This document shows, in pieces, positions 42,511 to 50,251 of a stretch of DNA of 64,000 nt. The notes under the pieces are model-generated. The model was given only the letters and a program-made list of their open reading frames with translations. It was not told the origin of the DNA and made no database searches. Origin of the DNA: Nocardiopsis metallicus (GTDB taxonomy: Bacteria; Actinomycetota; Actinomycetes; Streptosporangiales; Streptosporangiaceae); contig NZ_JACHDO010000001.1 in assembly GCF_014201115.1 (NCBI RefSeq), positions 4,650,001 through 4,714,000 of the forward strand, read 5' to 3'. A program made the position numbers and the translations under genes. Each line of letters begins with the position of its first letter. Position 1 is the first letter of the stretch.

Positions 42511-42918
42511 ATGGAAGGCTTCAAGAAGTTCCTGCTCCAGGGCAACCTGGTGCAGCTCGCCGTCGCGGTTGTCATCGGCTCCGTCTTCGCCAGTCTCATC
42601 ACGGCGTTCACCGAAGGGTTCATCACTCCGCTCCTGGGCATCTTCGGGGGCGTCCCCGCCTTCGGGGACCTCTACTTCGAGATCAACGAAAGCCGATTCC
42701 TGTACGGCTCCTTCGTGGACGCCCTGATCTCCTTCCTGATCACCGCCGCGATCCTCTACTTCTTCGTGGTCCTGCCCCTGGGCAAGCTGATGGAGAAGTT
42801 CATCAAGGCCGAGGAGGCCACCACCCGGGAGTGCCCCTACTGCTACACGGACATCAACAAGAAGGCCAGCAAGTGCGCCCACTGCACCAGCGAGGTCACC
42901 CCGGAGGTCGCAGCCTAG
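42511..42918 (+). CDS. mscL: Large-conductance mechanosensitive channel MscL with C-terminal zinc ribbon
   Basis: 135 aa. The N-terminal helix and TM1 (GFKKFLLQGNLVQLAVAVVIG) and TM2 (ALISFLITAAILYFFVVLPL) match MscL, which opens under membrane tension to release solutes on osmotic downshock. Instead of the usual charged helical bundle, the C-terminus carries two CxxC pairs (ECPYCYTDINKKASKCAHC) forming a zinc ribbon. The ribosome site is weak. The zinc-ribbon form exists in other actinomycetes; its purpose is unknown. Confidence 0.92.
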   Translation: MEGFKKFLLQGNLVQLAVAVVIGSVFASLITAFTEGFITPLLGIFGGVPAFGDLYFEINESRFLYGSFVDALISFLITAAILYFFVVLPLGKLMEKFIKAEEATTRECPYCYTDINKKASKCAHCTSEVTPEVAA

Positions 42919-43015
42919 ACCGCACCCGGCACCCGGGCCCCTTGTCCCGGACACACGTGAGGGCGGCCCCGTGGGGCCGCCCTCCGGGCTCTGGCGGTGC
43001 CGGTCCGGTGTCCGG

Positions 43016-44158
43016 TCAGCCCTCGTACTCCCAGTGCCAGGGTTCGAAGGGGCTGGACTTCGCCCAGGCCGGGTGGATCCAGTCGTACCGGGCCCCGTTC
43101 TCCTCCATCCAGTTCCACCGCTCCGAGCGGAAGTCCTGGATACCGCAGCCAAGGTCGATCGCCTGGCCCAGCCCGTGGTTACTCGTGCCGGGGACCGCGG
43201 CGAAACCGGGTGCCACCTGGCCGTACACCCGGTGCTGGTTGGGCAGGTCGCGGTAGGCGCTGGTGATGCACATGTTCTCGCCGAACCGCTCGACGTACTC
43301 CACGTTCAGCTCAAGGAAGGCGACAGCGGCGTCGGCCCGCAGGAACTTCCCGTCGTCGTAGAGCTCGCAGAGGGCCTCCTGCGGCAGCAGGCCGTTGGGG
43401 TAGCCGCTCGCGTTCGCCGCGGCGCTCGGGTCGCAGTCGGCGGCAAGCATGTAGGTGTCGGGGTCCAGGCCGCGGGCCTCCAGCTCCTCGGTGAGCTCGT
43501 TCGTGCTCGCCTCGGACTGGGCGCGCAGCGCCTCCACCTCGGCCGCGAGTTCGGCCTGTTCCAGCTGGGTGAAGGTCTGCAGTTCCTGGGCCTCGCTGGC
43601 CAAGCCCACCTGCTCCTCGCGCAGATCGGTGGCGTCCTGGATGAGCGCCTGGTTGTCCTCGGACAGTTTGGCGGCGTAGGACTGCGTCTGGAGGTCCTCG
43701 TCGAGGTCGCCCGCGGCGAGGATGCCGAGGACGCCGGCGTCGGGCTGCTGGTACATGGTGCTGGCCAGCCGGGCGAGCGGTTCTCGCATGTCGCCGAGGT
43801 CGCCCTCGATCTGCTGGAGCTCGTGGAGGGTTCCGATCAACTCCTCCTGCGCCTCCTCCAGGGCGTCCTGACGCTCGACGTACTCGTCGGTCGCCGCCTC
43901 CAGGGCTTCGGCGGCCTCCTCCGCGCGCTCGCGAAGATCCGCAAGGCTCGCCTCGGCAGGCGCTGGGGCGATCACCGCCTGCGCTGGAACAACCAGCAGG
44001 GACGTGACCAACGTGAGCGTCAGCGCCTGCGCGATCCGGAGCCGATGGTGCGCTCCCAGCGCGGTCAGCACCCCGCTACCCGATACACGAGACCTCCGCC
44101 GCGCCGACTCAGGAATGAACGGCACGAATGATCCTCCGGCTGCATTTTCCTCGAACAC
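43016..44158 (-). CDS. Secreted coiled-coil VanY-type D,D-carboxypeptidase (M15)
   Basis: 380 aa from GTG 44158; the ribosome site is poor, so the start may be later. A long basic n-region and hydrophobic helix (AQALTLTLVTSLLVVPAQAV, about residues 43-62) are the export signal. A coiled coil (about 70-230) rich in Glu/Ala/Leu follows, then the M15B/VanY domain. The zinc site is SNHGLGQAIDLG (His and Asp) plus the final EPWHWEY (His). It cleaves D-Ala-D-Ala stems of peptidoglycan. The coiled coil resembles those of FtsX-activated hydrolases, suggesting regulated activity. Confidence 0.87.
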   Translation of the reverse strand: MFEENAAGGSFVPFIPESARRRSRVSGSGVLTALGAHHRLRIAQALTLTLVTSLLVVPAQAVIAPAPAEASLADLRERAEEAAEALEAATDEYVERQDALEEAQEELIGTLHELQQIEGDLGDMREPLARLASTMYQQPDAGVLGILAAGDLDEDLQTQSYAAKLSEDNQALIQDATDLREEQVGLASEAQELQTFTQLEQAELAAEVEALRAQSEASTNELTEELEARGLDPDTYMLAADCDPSAAANASGYPNGLLPQEALCELYDDGKFLRADAAVAFLELNVEYVERFGENMCITSAYRDLPNQHRVYGQVAPGFAAVPGTSNHGLGQAIDLGCGIQDFRSERWNWMEENGARYDWIHPAWAKSSPFEPWHWEYEG

Positions 44159-44549
44159 CTACCCGTGGCCGCAAGGCAACGTACTACATGTCCACATGCG
44201 GACACAGTGGACCGTACGGTACGACGGCCGAATCTCGGGACGGTTGACTCCCGCCCTCCCGGCCGTCTCACCCGGCCTTCGCCAGAAGGCCTGGTCAACG
44301 GGGCGTCGATGCGACTCGTACCCATCCGCCAACAGTGACCGAAGTGTGCAAGTAGCCATAATCGCGACACGCGACATGAACAACATCACACCATTACCAG
44401 GACAACCAATCGTAGGTCAGCGTACTCCGCCGCGCACGCAGGGTGCCTCGTCGGCGCCCGGGCAACACCAATCCGCACCCCATGCACCCCCATCCTGGGT
44501 TAGGCTTGGCCCCACGGCCGGGTAACATCCGGCCCATGGCAACACCCAT
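44159..44549. other. Intergenic region, no gene seen
   Basis: 391 bases between the carboxypeptidase start and tRNA-Arg. It is AT-richer at 44340-44410 and probably holds both promoters. A short palindromic CCGTACGG lies near 44213. Open frames here lack coding bias. Confidence 0.5.
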
Positions 44550-44622
44550 GGCTCCATAGCTCAGGGGATAGAGCACCGCTCTCCTAAAGCGGGTGTCGCA
44601 GGTTCGAATCCTGCTGGGGCCG
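44550..44622 (+). tRNA. tRNA-Arg (anticodon CCT)
   Basis: 73-nt cloverleaf. Acceptor GGCTCCA/TGGGGCC, D-arm TAGCTCAGGGGATAGAGCA, anticodon stem CCGCT/AGCGG with loop CTCCTAA giving CCT, and T arm CAGGTTCGAATCCTG. Discriminator G; the CCA end is not encoded. Confidence 0.95.
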
Positions 44623-44664
44623 CACACGGTGAACTGCGAGGACTTCGCAGAGTCAGCCCGGGGA

Positions 44665-44706
44665 GAGCCCCGTGGACGGCGACTTCGGTTGCGATCCACG
44701 GGGCTC
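44665..44706 (+). terminator. Terminator downstream of tRNA-Arg
   Basis: 12-bp perfect stem (44665-44676 with 44695-44706), 18-nt loop, 42 bases past the tRNA. The remaining gap to 45132 (about 430 bases) shows no gene. Confidence 0.6.
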
Positions 44707-45132
44707 CACCCGTCTCCAGGGCTGGTCAAGGAGCGCTGGCGCCCTCCCCACGGCCGCCCTCGGCCCGATTCGCCGGACACACGAACGCACCGCTCCGCCC
44801 GCGAGGTCCGGGAGCAGCCGCCGGGCCCGCCGCGCCCGAGGAGCGGGCTGTCCCCGCCGCCACATTTTCGTAACCCCCAGTGTTCGGACAGTGACAGAAG
44901 AAGACGCGTGGCCGATGATGAAGAGGTGCCCGCGACCGTCGAAGCCGCGTCGGCCCGTATCGGAGTCCCCCGGTGCGGGTTTCGCTGAATCACGCGGCCA
45001 GACCACCCCGTACCGTGCCGGGCTCCGTGGCGGCCGCCGACGCGTCGGCACCGACCGCCCCGCTCCCCCGACGACCCTCCCTCCCCCGCCCCACTCACCG
45101 CGCCGGTGCTCTCCCGGCCAGGAGGAGGCCCT

Positions 45133-47115
45133 GTGGCCCGACCCAGCAAATACGTGTCCAGGTCCGACCTGGGATGGGGGACGTCCCCAGCGGCAGCCGC
45201 CGACCCCAGGTCCGGGCTGGTCATCCACTACGACAGCGCCAACCAGAACCTCGCGGGCCGGGACCACTCCGCCTGCATCACCTACTGGCGCAACACCCGC
45301 AGCTTCCACACCGGGCCGGCCCGGGGCTGGGTGGACATCGGCTACTGCGTCGACGAGGAGACGGAGATCCTCACCGAGGACGGGTGGAGGGCGTTCCGGG
45401 ACATCGAAGTGGGGGACACGGTCCTCACTCTCGACCACGAGGCGGGCGTGTCCCAGTGGCAGCCGTTGCAGGCGGTGAACGTCTTCCCCGCCATCCCCCG
45501 GGAGCTGATCAGGATGGAGGGGCGCGAGCACTCCTCCCTGACCACGGCTCAACATCGATGGCCCGTCGAACGCCATGACCGGCGGACCGGAGCCCGGCGC
45601 CAGAAGCCAGCCGACGGAAAGCGGGATGCCCCAGGGCGGTCCGAAAGCGCACAGCGGGGGCGGGAGCGCGTGTGGACGACTACCGAGGCGCTGGAACAGG
45701 CGGACCGGATCCCCCTCGCCGCACCGTGTGTCACCCTCCCGGCCGAACCGAAGTGGTCGGACGCCCTGGTCGAGCTGGTGGCGTGGTTCTGGACCGCAGG
45801 GCACGTCGAGCCGCGGGGCCGGGACCGAGCCCCCGGCACGGATGTACTCCTGCGCCAGTGCGAACAGCGGAACCCGAAGAACGCGGCCAGGATCAGGGGG
45901 GCGCTGCACTCCCTCTTCGGCCCCGGGGGTGACGGCCTCCCCCGATCCGGGCCCGGTCCGGACGGAGCCCACCGGTGGGTGGAGGCTCCCGCCGGGCACC
46001 TCGTGGAGTTCCGCCTCTCGGCGGACGCGGGTCGGCTCCTTCTCGACCAGGCCCCCGGGCGTGTTCCCCGATACGGGTTCCTGCGGTCCCTCACCCGCGC
46101 CCAACTCGACCTGTTCGTCGGGGTTTCCCTGCTGGCCGGCGGCCACGACAACCGCACCGTCAACGCGAGGGCGCTCAGCCAGAGGAACCGAGAGGCCGCG
46201 GAGGCCTTCCAGTTCGCCGCGGTCCTGGCCGGACACGCGACCTCGCTGCGAAGGCGTCCGCCGTCCCCGTCGACGGAGGACGACACGTGGGAGGTCGAAC
46301 TACGGCGCGGGACCCGCTTCTCCCCCCGGGCGGCGGTGGCGCGCGCGTCGGCGTTCTCCATCACCAGGGAGTCCTACAGCGGACACGTCTGGTGCCCCAC
46401 CACGCCGAACGGGACCTGGCTCGCCCGCCGCGAGGGAACGGTGTACTTCACCGGCAACTCGTTCATGTGCTGTGCCCACGGCCACGTGATCGAGGGCCGC
46501 GGGCTCCGCCGCGCACAGGCCGCCCAACCCGGGGGGAACACCTCGCACTACTCGGCGACGCTCGCCACCGGCCCCGGCGACACCATCACCGACAACCAGA
46601 TCAACGCGGTCCGTGAGCTGCGCCGGTGGCTCGCGGAGGATCACGGCAACCACGGGCGCGTCCTGGGCCACCGCGACTTCATCGCCACCTCGTGCCCCGG
46701 CGACCGGGCGTACTCGATGGTGCGCGACGGCACGTTCACCCGGCCCCCCGGGGCCATCACGGAAGGAGCAGGTTCGTTGCTCGGACTCAAGCAAGGCGAC
46801 GGTCTCCGCCCGGCGGCGCCGGTCGAGGGTGTCAAGGCGGTCCAGCGACTGATCGTGGCCGCCGGTTTCGGGGCCGCCCTGGGGCCGGACGGGGTCGACG
46901 GGCGGTGGGGCCCGGCCACCTCGGAGGGGTTGCTCCAGGCCCGGCGCTACGTCGGGTCGGGGGTCACCTCGATCAGGTCCATCACCGGGGAGAGCTACGC
47001 GCAACTGATCCGCGCCTGCGCGCGACGCGAGGCGGAGCGGGCCGTGAACCGTCTGCAGGCCCCTTCCAGCAGCGGCGAGTCTCTGTCCGCAGACGGGCCC
47101 GCCAGCGACACCTGA
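45133..47115 (+). CDS. N-acetylmuramoyl-L-alanine amidase interrupted by an intein
   Basis: 660-codon precursor, GTG 45133 with GGAGGAGG upstream. The flanks form an amidase_2/PGRP (T7-lysozyme-like) enzyme that cuts the MurNAc-L-Ala bond of peptidoglycan. Zinc ligands are His32 (VIHYDS), His513 (LGHRDF) and Cys521 (SCPGD), and the active-site Tyr71 ends WVDIGY. Residues 72-442 are an intein (see separate entry); removal joins DIGY to SFMCCAHGHVIEGRG, restoring the family motif. The C-terminal part (about 570-620 of the precursor) resembles a peptidoglycan-binding domain. No signal peptide is visible. The spliced protein would be 289 aa. Phage-derived endolysin ancestry is likely; no other phage genes adjoin. 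Confidence 0.9.
   Translation: MARPSKYVSRSDLGWGTSPAAAADPRSGLVIHYDSANQNLAGRDHSACITYWRNTRSFHTGPARGWVDIGYCVDEETEILTEDGWRAFRDIEVGDTVLTLDHEAGVSQWQPLQAVNVFPAIPRELIRMEGREHSSLTTAQHRWPVERHDRRTGARRQKPADGKRDAPGRSESAQRGRERVWTTTEALEQADRIPLAAPCVTLPAEPKWSDALVELVAWFWTAGHVEPRGRDRAPGTDVLLRQCEQRNPKNAARIRGALHSLFGPGGDGLPRSGPGPDGAHRWVEAPAGHLVEFRLSADAGRLLLDQAPGRVPRYGFLRSLTRAQLDLFVGVSLLAGGHDNRTVNARALSQRNREAAEAFQFAAVLAGHATSLRRRPPSPSTEDDTWEVELRRGTRFSPRAAVARASAFSITRESYSGHVWCPTTPNGTWLARREGTVYFTGNSFMCCAHGHVIEGRGLRRAQAAQPGGNTSHYSATLATGPGDTITDNQINAVRELRRWLAEDHGNHGRVLGHRDFIATSCPGDRAYSMVRDGTFTRPPGAITEGAGSLLGLKQGDGLRPAAPVEGVKAVQRLIVAAGFGAALGPDGVDGRWGPATSEGLLQARRYVGSGVTSIRSITGESYAQLIRACARREAERAVNRLQAPSSSGESLSADGPASDT
45346..46458 (+). 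other. Intein (371 aa) with degenerate LAGLIDADG-like insert
   Basis: Block A starts at Cys72 (CVDEETEILTEDGWR). Block B has the T-x-x-H signature at 138-141 (LTTAQHRW). Block F (YSGHVWCPTTPNGTWLAR, 415-432) includes His418. Block G ends TVYFTGN, with Asn442 followed by Ser443 as +1 nucleophile. The penultimate residue is Gly, not His, as in many phage-type inteins. Between blocks, helices at 210-226 (LVELVAWFWTAGHVE) and 322-339 (AQLDLFVGVSLLAGGHD) look like the paired LAGLIDADG helices. They lack the catalytic acidic residues, so homing activity is probably lost while splicing residues are intact. Confidence 0.9.
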
Positions 47116-47333
47116 AGCCGGACGGCCACGCTCGAAACGCCCGGCCCGACGGACGGCCCGGCCCGCACCCGCCGGGGAAGCCGTGAGGGCGGGGCGGGCT
47201 CCACACGGAGAGCGACTGCTCCTCAGGGCCCGGGGACGGATTCCCGGCGATTGGGCCGGAACATCGTGTCGGGACGGGCTTCGGGTGCCCCTGGCGTCGA
47301 TCATGGAGGCAGGCTGACCAGGGAGGAGACCAG

Positions 47334-47552
47334 GTGACCGACGCGGGGGCGGATCGAGAGCAGGGCCCGGAAGGTGAACCGGAGCGGGCCAGGGGACGGC
47401 AGCGGGGCGGGTCGCCCTCGGCGATCTCCGGGGCGTTGAAGAAGGACCCCCAGCCCGGGCCGCAGCACTGGGGCGGGCCCCGGCCGCGCAGGGCCGAGCC
47501 CGACGTGTTCTTCCCGCGGAAGTTTCCCCGTCTGTCGCCCAAGGACCTCTGA
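47334..47552 (+). CDS. Small hypothetical protein, Arg/Pro/Glu-rich
   Basis: 72 aa, GTG 47334 after GGAGGAGA with good spacing. The sequence is disordered and charged up to residue 55, then ends with a short hydrophobic-basic motif, DVFFPRKFPRLSPKDL, that could bind a partner. There is no known domain. It lies 218 bases after the amidase gene in the same orientation and converges on the dioxygenase-like gene, 7 bases away. The ribosome site and codon bias make it plausible. Confidence 0.55.
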   Translation: MTDAGADREQGPEGEPERARGRQRGGSPSAISGALKKDPQPGPQHWGGPRPRRAEPDVFFPRKFPRLSPKDL

Positions 47553-47559
47553 CCGCTCC

Positions 47560-48273
47560 CTAGGCGCGTACTCCCAGCACGATGCTGGCCCGGTAGCCCG
47601 CCTCCGGGGAGCCGGTGGCCCGGAGGGTGTTCTCCGGGCCGATGGTGCCGGAGAACATGTCGTCGGCGTTGACCACCACGCGATCCGCCCGGCCCGCGTA
47701 GGGGTCCGTGGCGGCCACGAGCGCGTTGGTATCGTCCTCGAAGTAGAGCTGTCCGGTGTGCACCACGTCCCCGGCCAGGTGGACCTTCACGTGGACGTGC
47801 ACGGTCCGGCGGTCGTACCAGCCCGGGTAGAGGGTGCTGAACTCAGCCGCGCCCTCCTCGTCGGTGACCTGGACCCCGCGGAGGAAGTTCTCACCCTCGG
47901 TGCCCTCGGAGCGGATGCCCGAGTACACGCCGGTGGCGTCGGCGTGCCAGATGTCGACGGACGCGTCCGGGAGGGGCTCGCAGGTGTCGGCGTCCACCAC
48001 GGTGGTGCGCAGGGTCAGCGGCACCCCCGGCCGCCCTTCGACCAGGTCCCCGCGGACGAGGTCGAGGTCCAGGTAGTAGGGCTCCTCGGTGCCCTCCGGG
48101 GTGAGTACGCAGGACGGGGTGGCTTCGGGGGCCGTCCCCGTCCCCGGGACCCCCGCCCCCGGGGTATCCGCGCCCTCGGGCCCGCTGCAGGCGGCCAAAC
48201 CCACCGCGGTCACCCCCGCGCCAAGTGCCGCGCGGCGCGTGGTGACCCAGCCCGTGCCTGATCTCTCCGGCAT
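47560..48273 (-). CDS. Intradiol ring-cleavage dioxygenase-like Tat lipoprotein
   Basis: 237 aa from ATG 48273 (GAGGGGG upstream). The N-terminus TTRRAALGAGVTAVGLAACSG combines a twin-arginine motif with a lipobox Cys (about residue 29), so it is exported folded and lipid-anchored. The domain is intradiol dioxygenase-like: VPLTLRTTVVDADTCEPLPDASVDIWHADATGVYSG, then YPGWYDRRTVHVHVKV with the Tyr and two His that bind non-heme iron. Cytoplasmic relatives open catechol rings. The exported branch has unknown substrates. It is in an operon with the DoxX gene 17 bases upstream. Confidence 0.85.
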   Translation of the reverse strand: MPERSGTGWVTTRRAALGAGVTAVGLAACSGPEGADTPGAGVPGTGTAPEATPSCVLTPEGTEEPYYLDLDLVRGDLVEGRPGVPLTLRTTVVDADTCEPLPDASVDIWHADATGVYSGIRSEGTEGENFLRGVQVTDEEGAAEFSTLYPGWYDRRTVHVHVKVHLAGDVVHTGQLYFEDDTNALVAATDPYAGRADRVVVNADDMFSGTIGPENTLRATGSPEAGYRASIVLGVRA

Positions 48274-48290
48274 GTTCGCGCCCCCTCGTC

Positions 48291-48770
48291 TCACGAGTCC
48301 GTGCCCCTGCGCCCGGCTCCGGCCTCAGCACGGCGAGTACCCGCCCGCGCGCCGCCGAAGCGTTCGGTGATCAGGCGGTCCACCCCGAACTTTCCAGAAC
48401 CGAGGACCGCTAGGAGGAGGCAGCACACCGCGACGGCCATGACATAACCGTAACCGTCGTCCTGGACGAAGATCGTGGTGCTGTCCTGGGCGAAGACGAA
48501 GGCCCCCGCCATGACCGCGACCATGCCCAGGGCGGCGACGCGGGTCAGTGCGCCGAGGACGAGCAGCACGCCCCCGCCGAGCTCCACCGCGGCGGCGAAG
48601 GAGGCGCTGACCAGTGGCAGCGGCACACCGCCCGCGCCCATGTAGGCGGCGGTCCCCTCGATCCCCCACTCGAAGAACTTCTGCGCTCCGTGAGCGATCA
48701 TGGTCCAGCCCATGGCGAGGCGGGCGATGAGGACGGCCAGGTCCAGGGTGAGTTGCTGGTTCGGCTTCAA
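48291..48770 (-). CDS. DoxX family membrane protein
   Basis: 159 aa from TTG 48770, chosen for GAGGGG seven bases upstream. Four helices: LTLDLAVLIARLAMGWTMIAHGAQKFFEW, LVSASFAAAVELGGGVLLVLGAL, AALGMVAVMAGAFVF and GYVMAVAVCCLLLAVLG. The GxQKxFEWG segment is the family hallmark. DoxX proteins are related to quinone-linked oxidoreductase subunits and take part in thiol/oxidative stress complexes in mycobacteria. It is co-transcribed with the exported dioxygenase-like lipoprotein, so an extracytoplasmic redox function on an aromatic or quinone is plausible but unproven. Confidence 0.85.
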   Translation of the reverse strand: MKPNQQLTLDLAVLIARLAMGWTMIAHGAQKFFEWGIEGTAAYMGAGGVPLPLVSASFAAAVELGGGVLLVLGALTRVAALGMVAVMAGAFVFAQDSTTIFVQDDGYGYVMAVAVCCLLLAVLGSGKFGVDRLITERFGGARAGTRRAEAGAGRRGTDS

Positions 48771-48914
48771 GGTGAGGCCCCTCGGGGTTCGGTCGCGTGA
48801 CGGCACCCCCAGGATCCTGAGCGGACCACCCGCCCCGGAGCCGCTCGTTCGGCTGGTCGGACCTAACCGAAAGAGCGGCGGACGCCGCCCGGCCCGCCGA
48901 CGTACGGTGGGGGC

Positions 48915-50221
48915 ATGGCGCTGGAATGGTCGAGCCCCCAAGACGCTCTCACTGCGGCCGTCACCCTCCTCCGGGCCCCGCTCACGCGGAGCCTGCCGAC
49001 CCTGTCCGAGGTGCTGGCCGAGATCCTTCCGCACCGGGCCCTGCTCGTACTGACCGGGGACTGTTCCGAGGCCGCGTTGCGCACCCACGGCGCCCCGGCC
49101 TCACCGGTCTGGCCGAAGCCGCCGACCTGGCGGGTCTGGCCGCGAGGACCTCGGCCGGAACCCCCTGGACCGGCCGGGCCAAGGTCGCCGGGGACGAGTA
49201 CCCGGTGCTCGTGGCGGCCTCCTCCCCCGACGGTTCGGCGGGAACCCTGCTGACCGCGGTCCTGCCGGACGGCTTCGCGGAACCCGGCCCCGCCCTGCTC
49301 GGGGTCGTGCAGCACCTGTGGGATCTGACCACGCTGCACGTGAAGACCCTCAACGCGGCCACGGAACCGGACAAGCTCTCGCGGGCCCGGTTGGTCTCCA
49401 GTGAGCGCGACCGCGCGGTCGCCGAGCTCACCGACGCGCAGGGGGCCGCCCTGACCGGGATCCTGGGCGTCCTGCGTTCCCGGAGCCTGGACGACGGGAC
49501 CGCGCGCCGCACCGCCACGGACCTGGCGGCGTCGGCCCTCGTGGACCTGCGCGCCCACGACGGCCGCGGCGACCGGAGCCAGGGCACGGAAAGCCTCGAC
49601 GGGGCCTTCGCCACGATGGCGGACAAACTCCTGGTGCTCATGCGCCACCACGAGACCGAACTGGAGCTGGTCCGGCCGAGCCGTCTGGGCGACCACCCGC
49701 TACCCGCCGAGATGGCCGACGCGGCGCGGGCCGCGGTGCGGCGTTCGGTGCTCACCATGCTGGAACAGCCCGGGGTGCGCCGGATCCGGGTGTCCTGGGA
49801 GGTCGAGGAGAGCGCGTTGACGGTGTCGGTGCGTGACGACGGGCCCGGTCGGCTCGGGGAGGGCGATCTGGGCCTGCGGCGGCTCCGTGCCGGGCTGGCC
49901 GGCCTCGGCGCGCGGCCGCGGGTGGAGGCGGTGCCGGGGTGGGGCACGACGATCAGCGCACGACTGCCGCTGGACCTGCCCGAGGTCGGCCGGGGGCGGC
50001 CGGTCCGTGAGCTCAACCCGAGGGAGTCCGAGGTGCTCCAGCACCTGGACCTGGGCAGGCGCAACCGCCAGATCGCCGAGCGGCTGAACATCAGCGAGCA
50101 CACGGTGAAGTACCACGTCGCCAACATTCTGGAGAAGCTGGGCGCGGGCTCCCGCGGGGAGGCCGCGGCGACCGCGCGAAGCCTCGGGCTGGTCCCCGGC
50201 CGTCGCGGCACCGCCTCCTGA
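48915..50221 (+). pseudogene. Frameshifted ATPase-LuxR regulator
   Basis: Two frames make one protein: ATG 48915 encodes the N-terminal part up to about ALRTHGA (49094), then the frame moves by a missing base in the C-run at 49093-49096 and continues PGLTGLAEAADLAGL to 50221. The rebuilt protein is about 435 aa. It comprises an N-terminal sensory region, a histidine-kinase-like ATPase module (VRDDGPGRLGEGDLGLRRL, PGWGTTISARLPL), and a LuxR HTH (LNPRESEVLQHLDLGRRNRQIAERLNISEHTVKYH). No phospho-accepting His is seen in the coiled region before the ATPase. Real mutation, sequencing error and programmed shift cannot be told apart here. Confidence 0.75.
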
Positions 50222-50251
50222 GCCGCGCTCCCCAGGATTATCGGGCCGGGC

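Noticed and set aside
44394..45224. Minus-strand open frame overlapping tRNA-Arg
   Set aside because: It runs through a tRNA gene and the start of the amidase gene, has no ribosome site and no recognisable domain.
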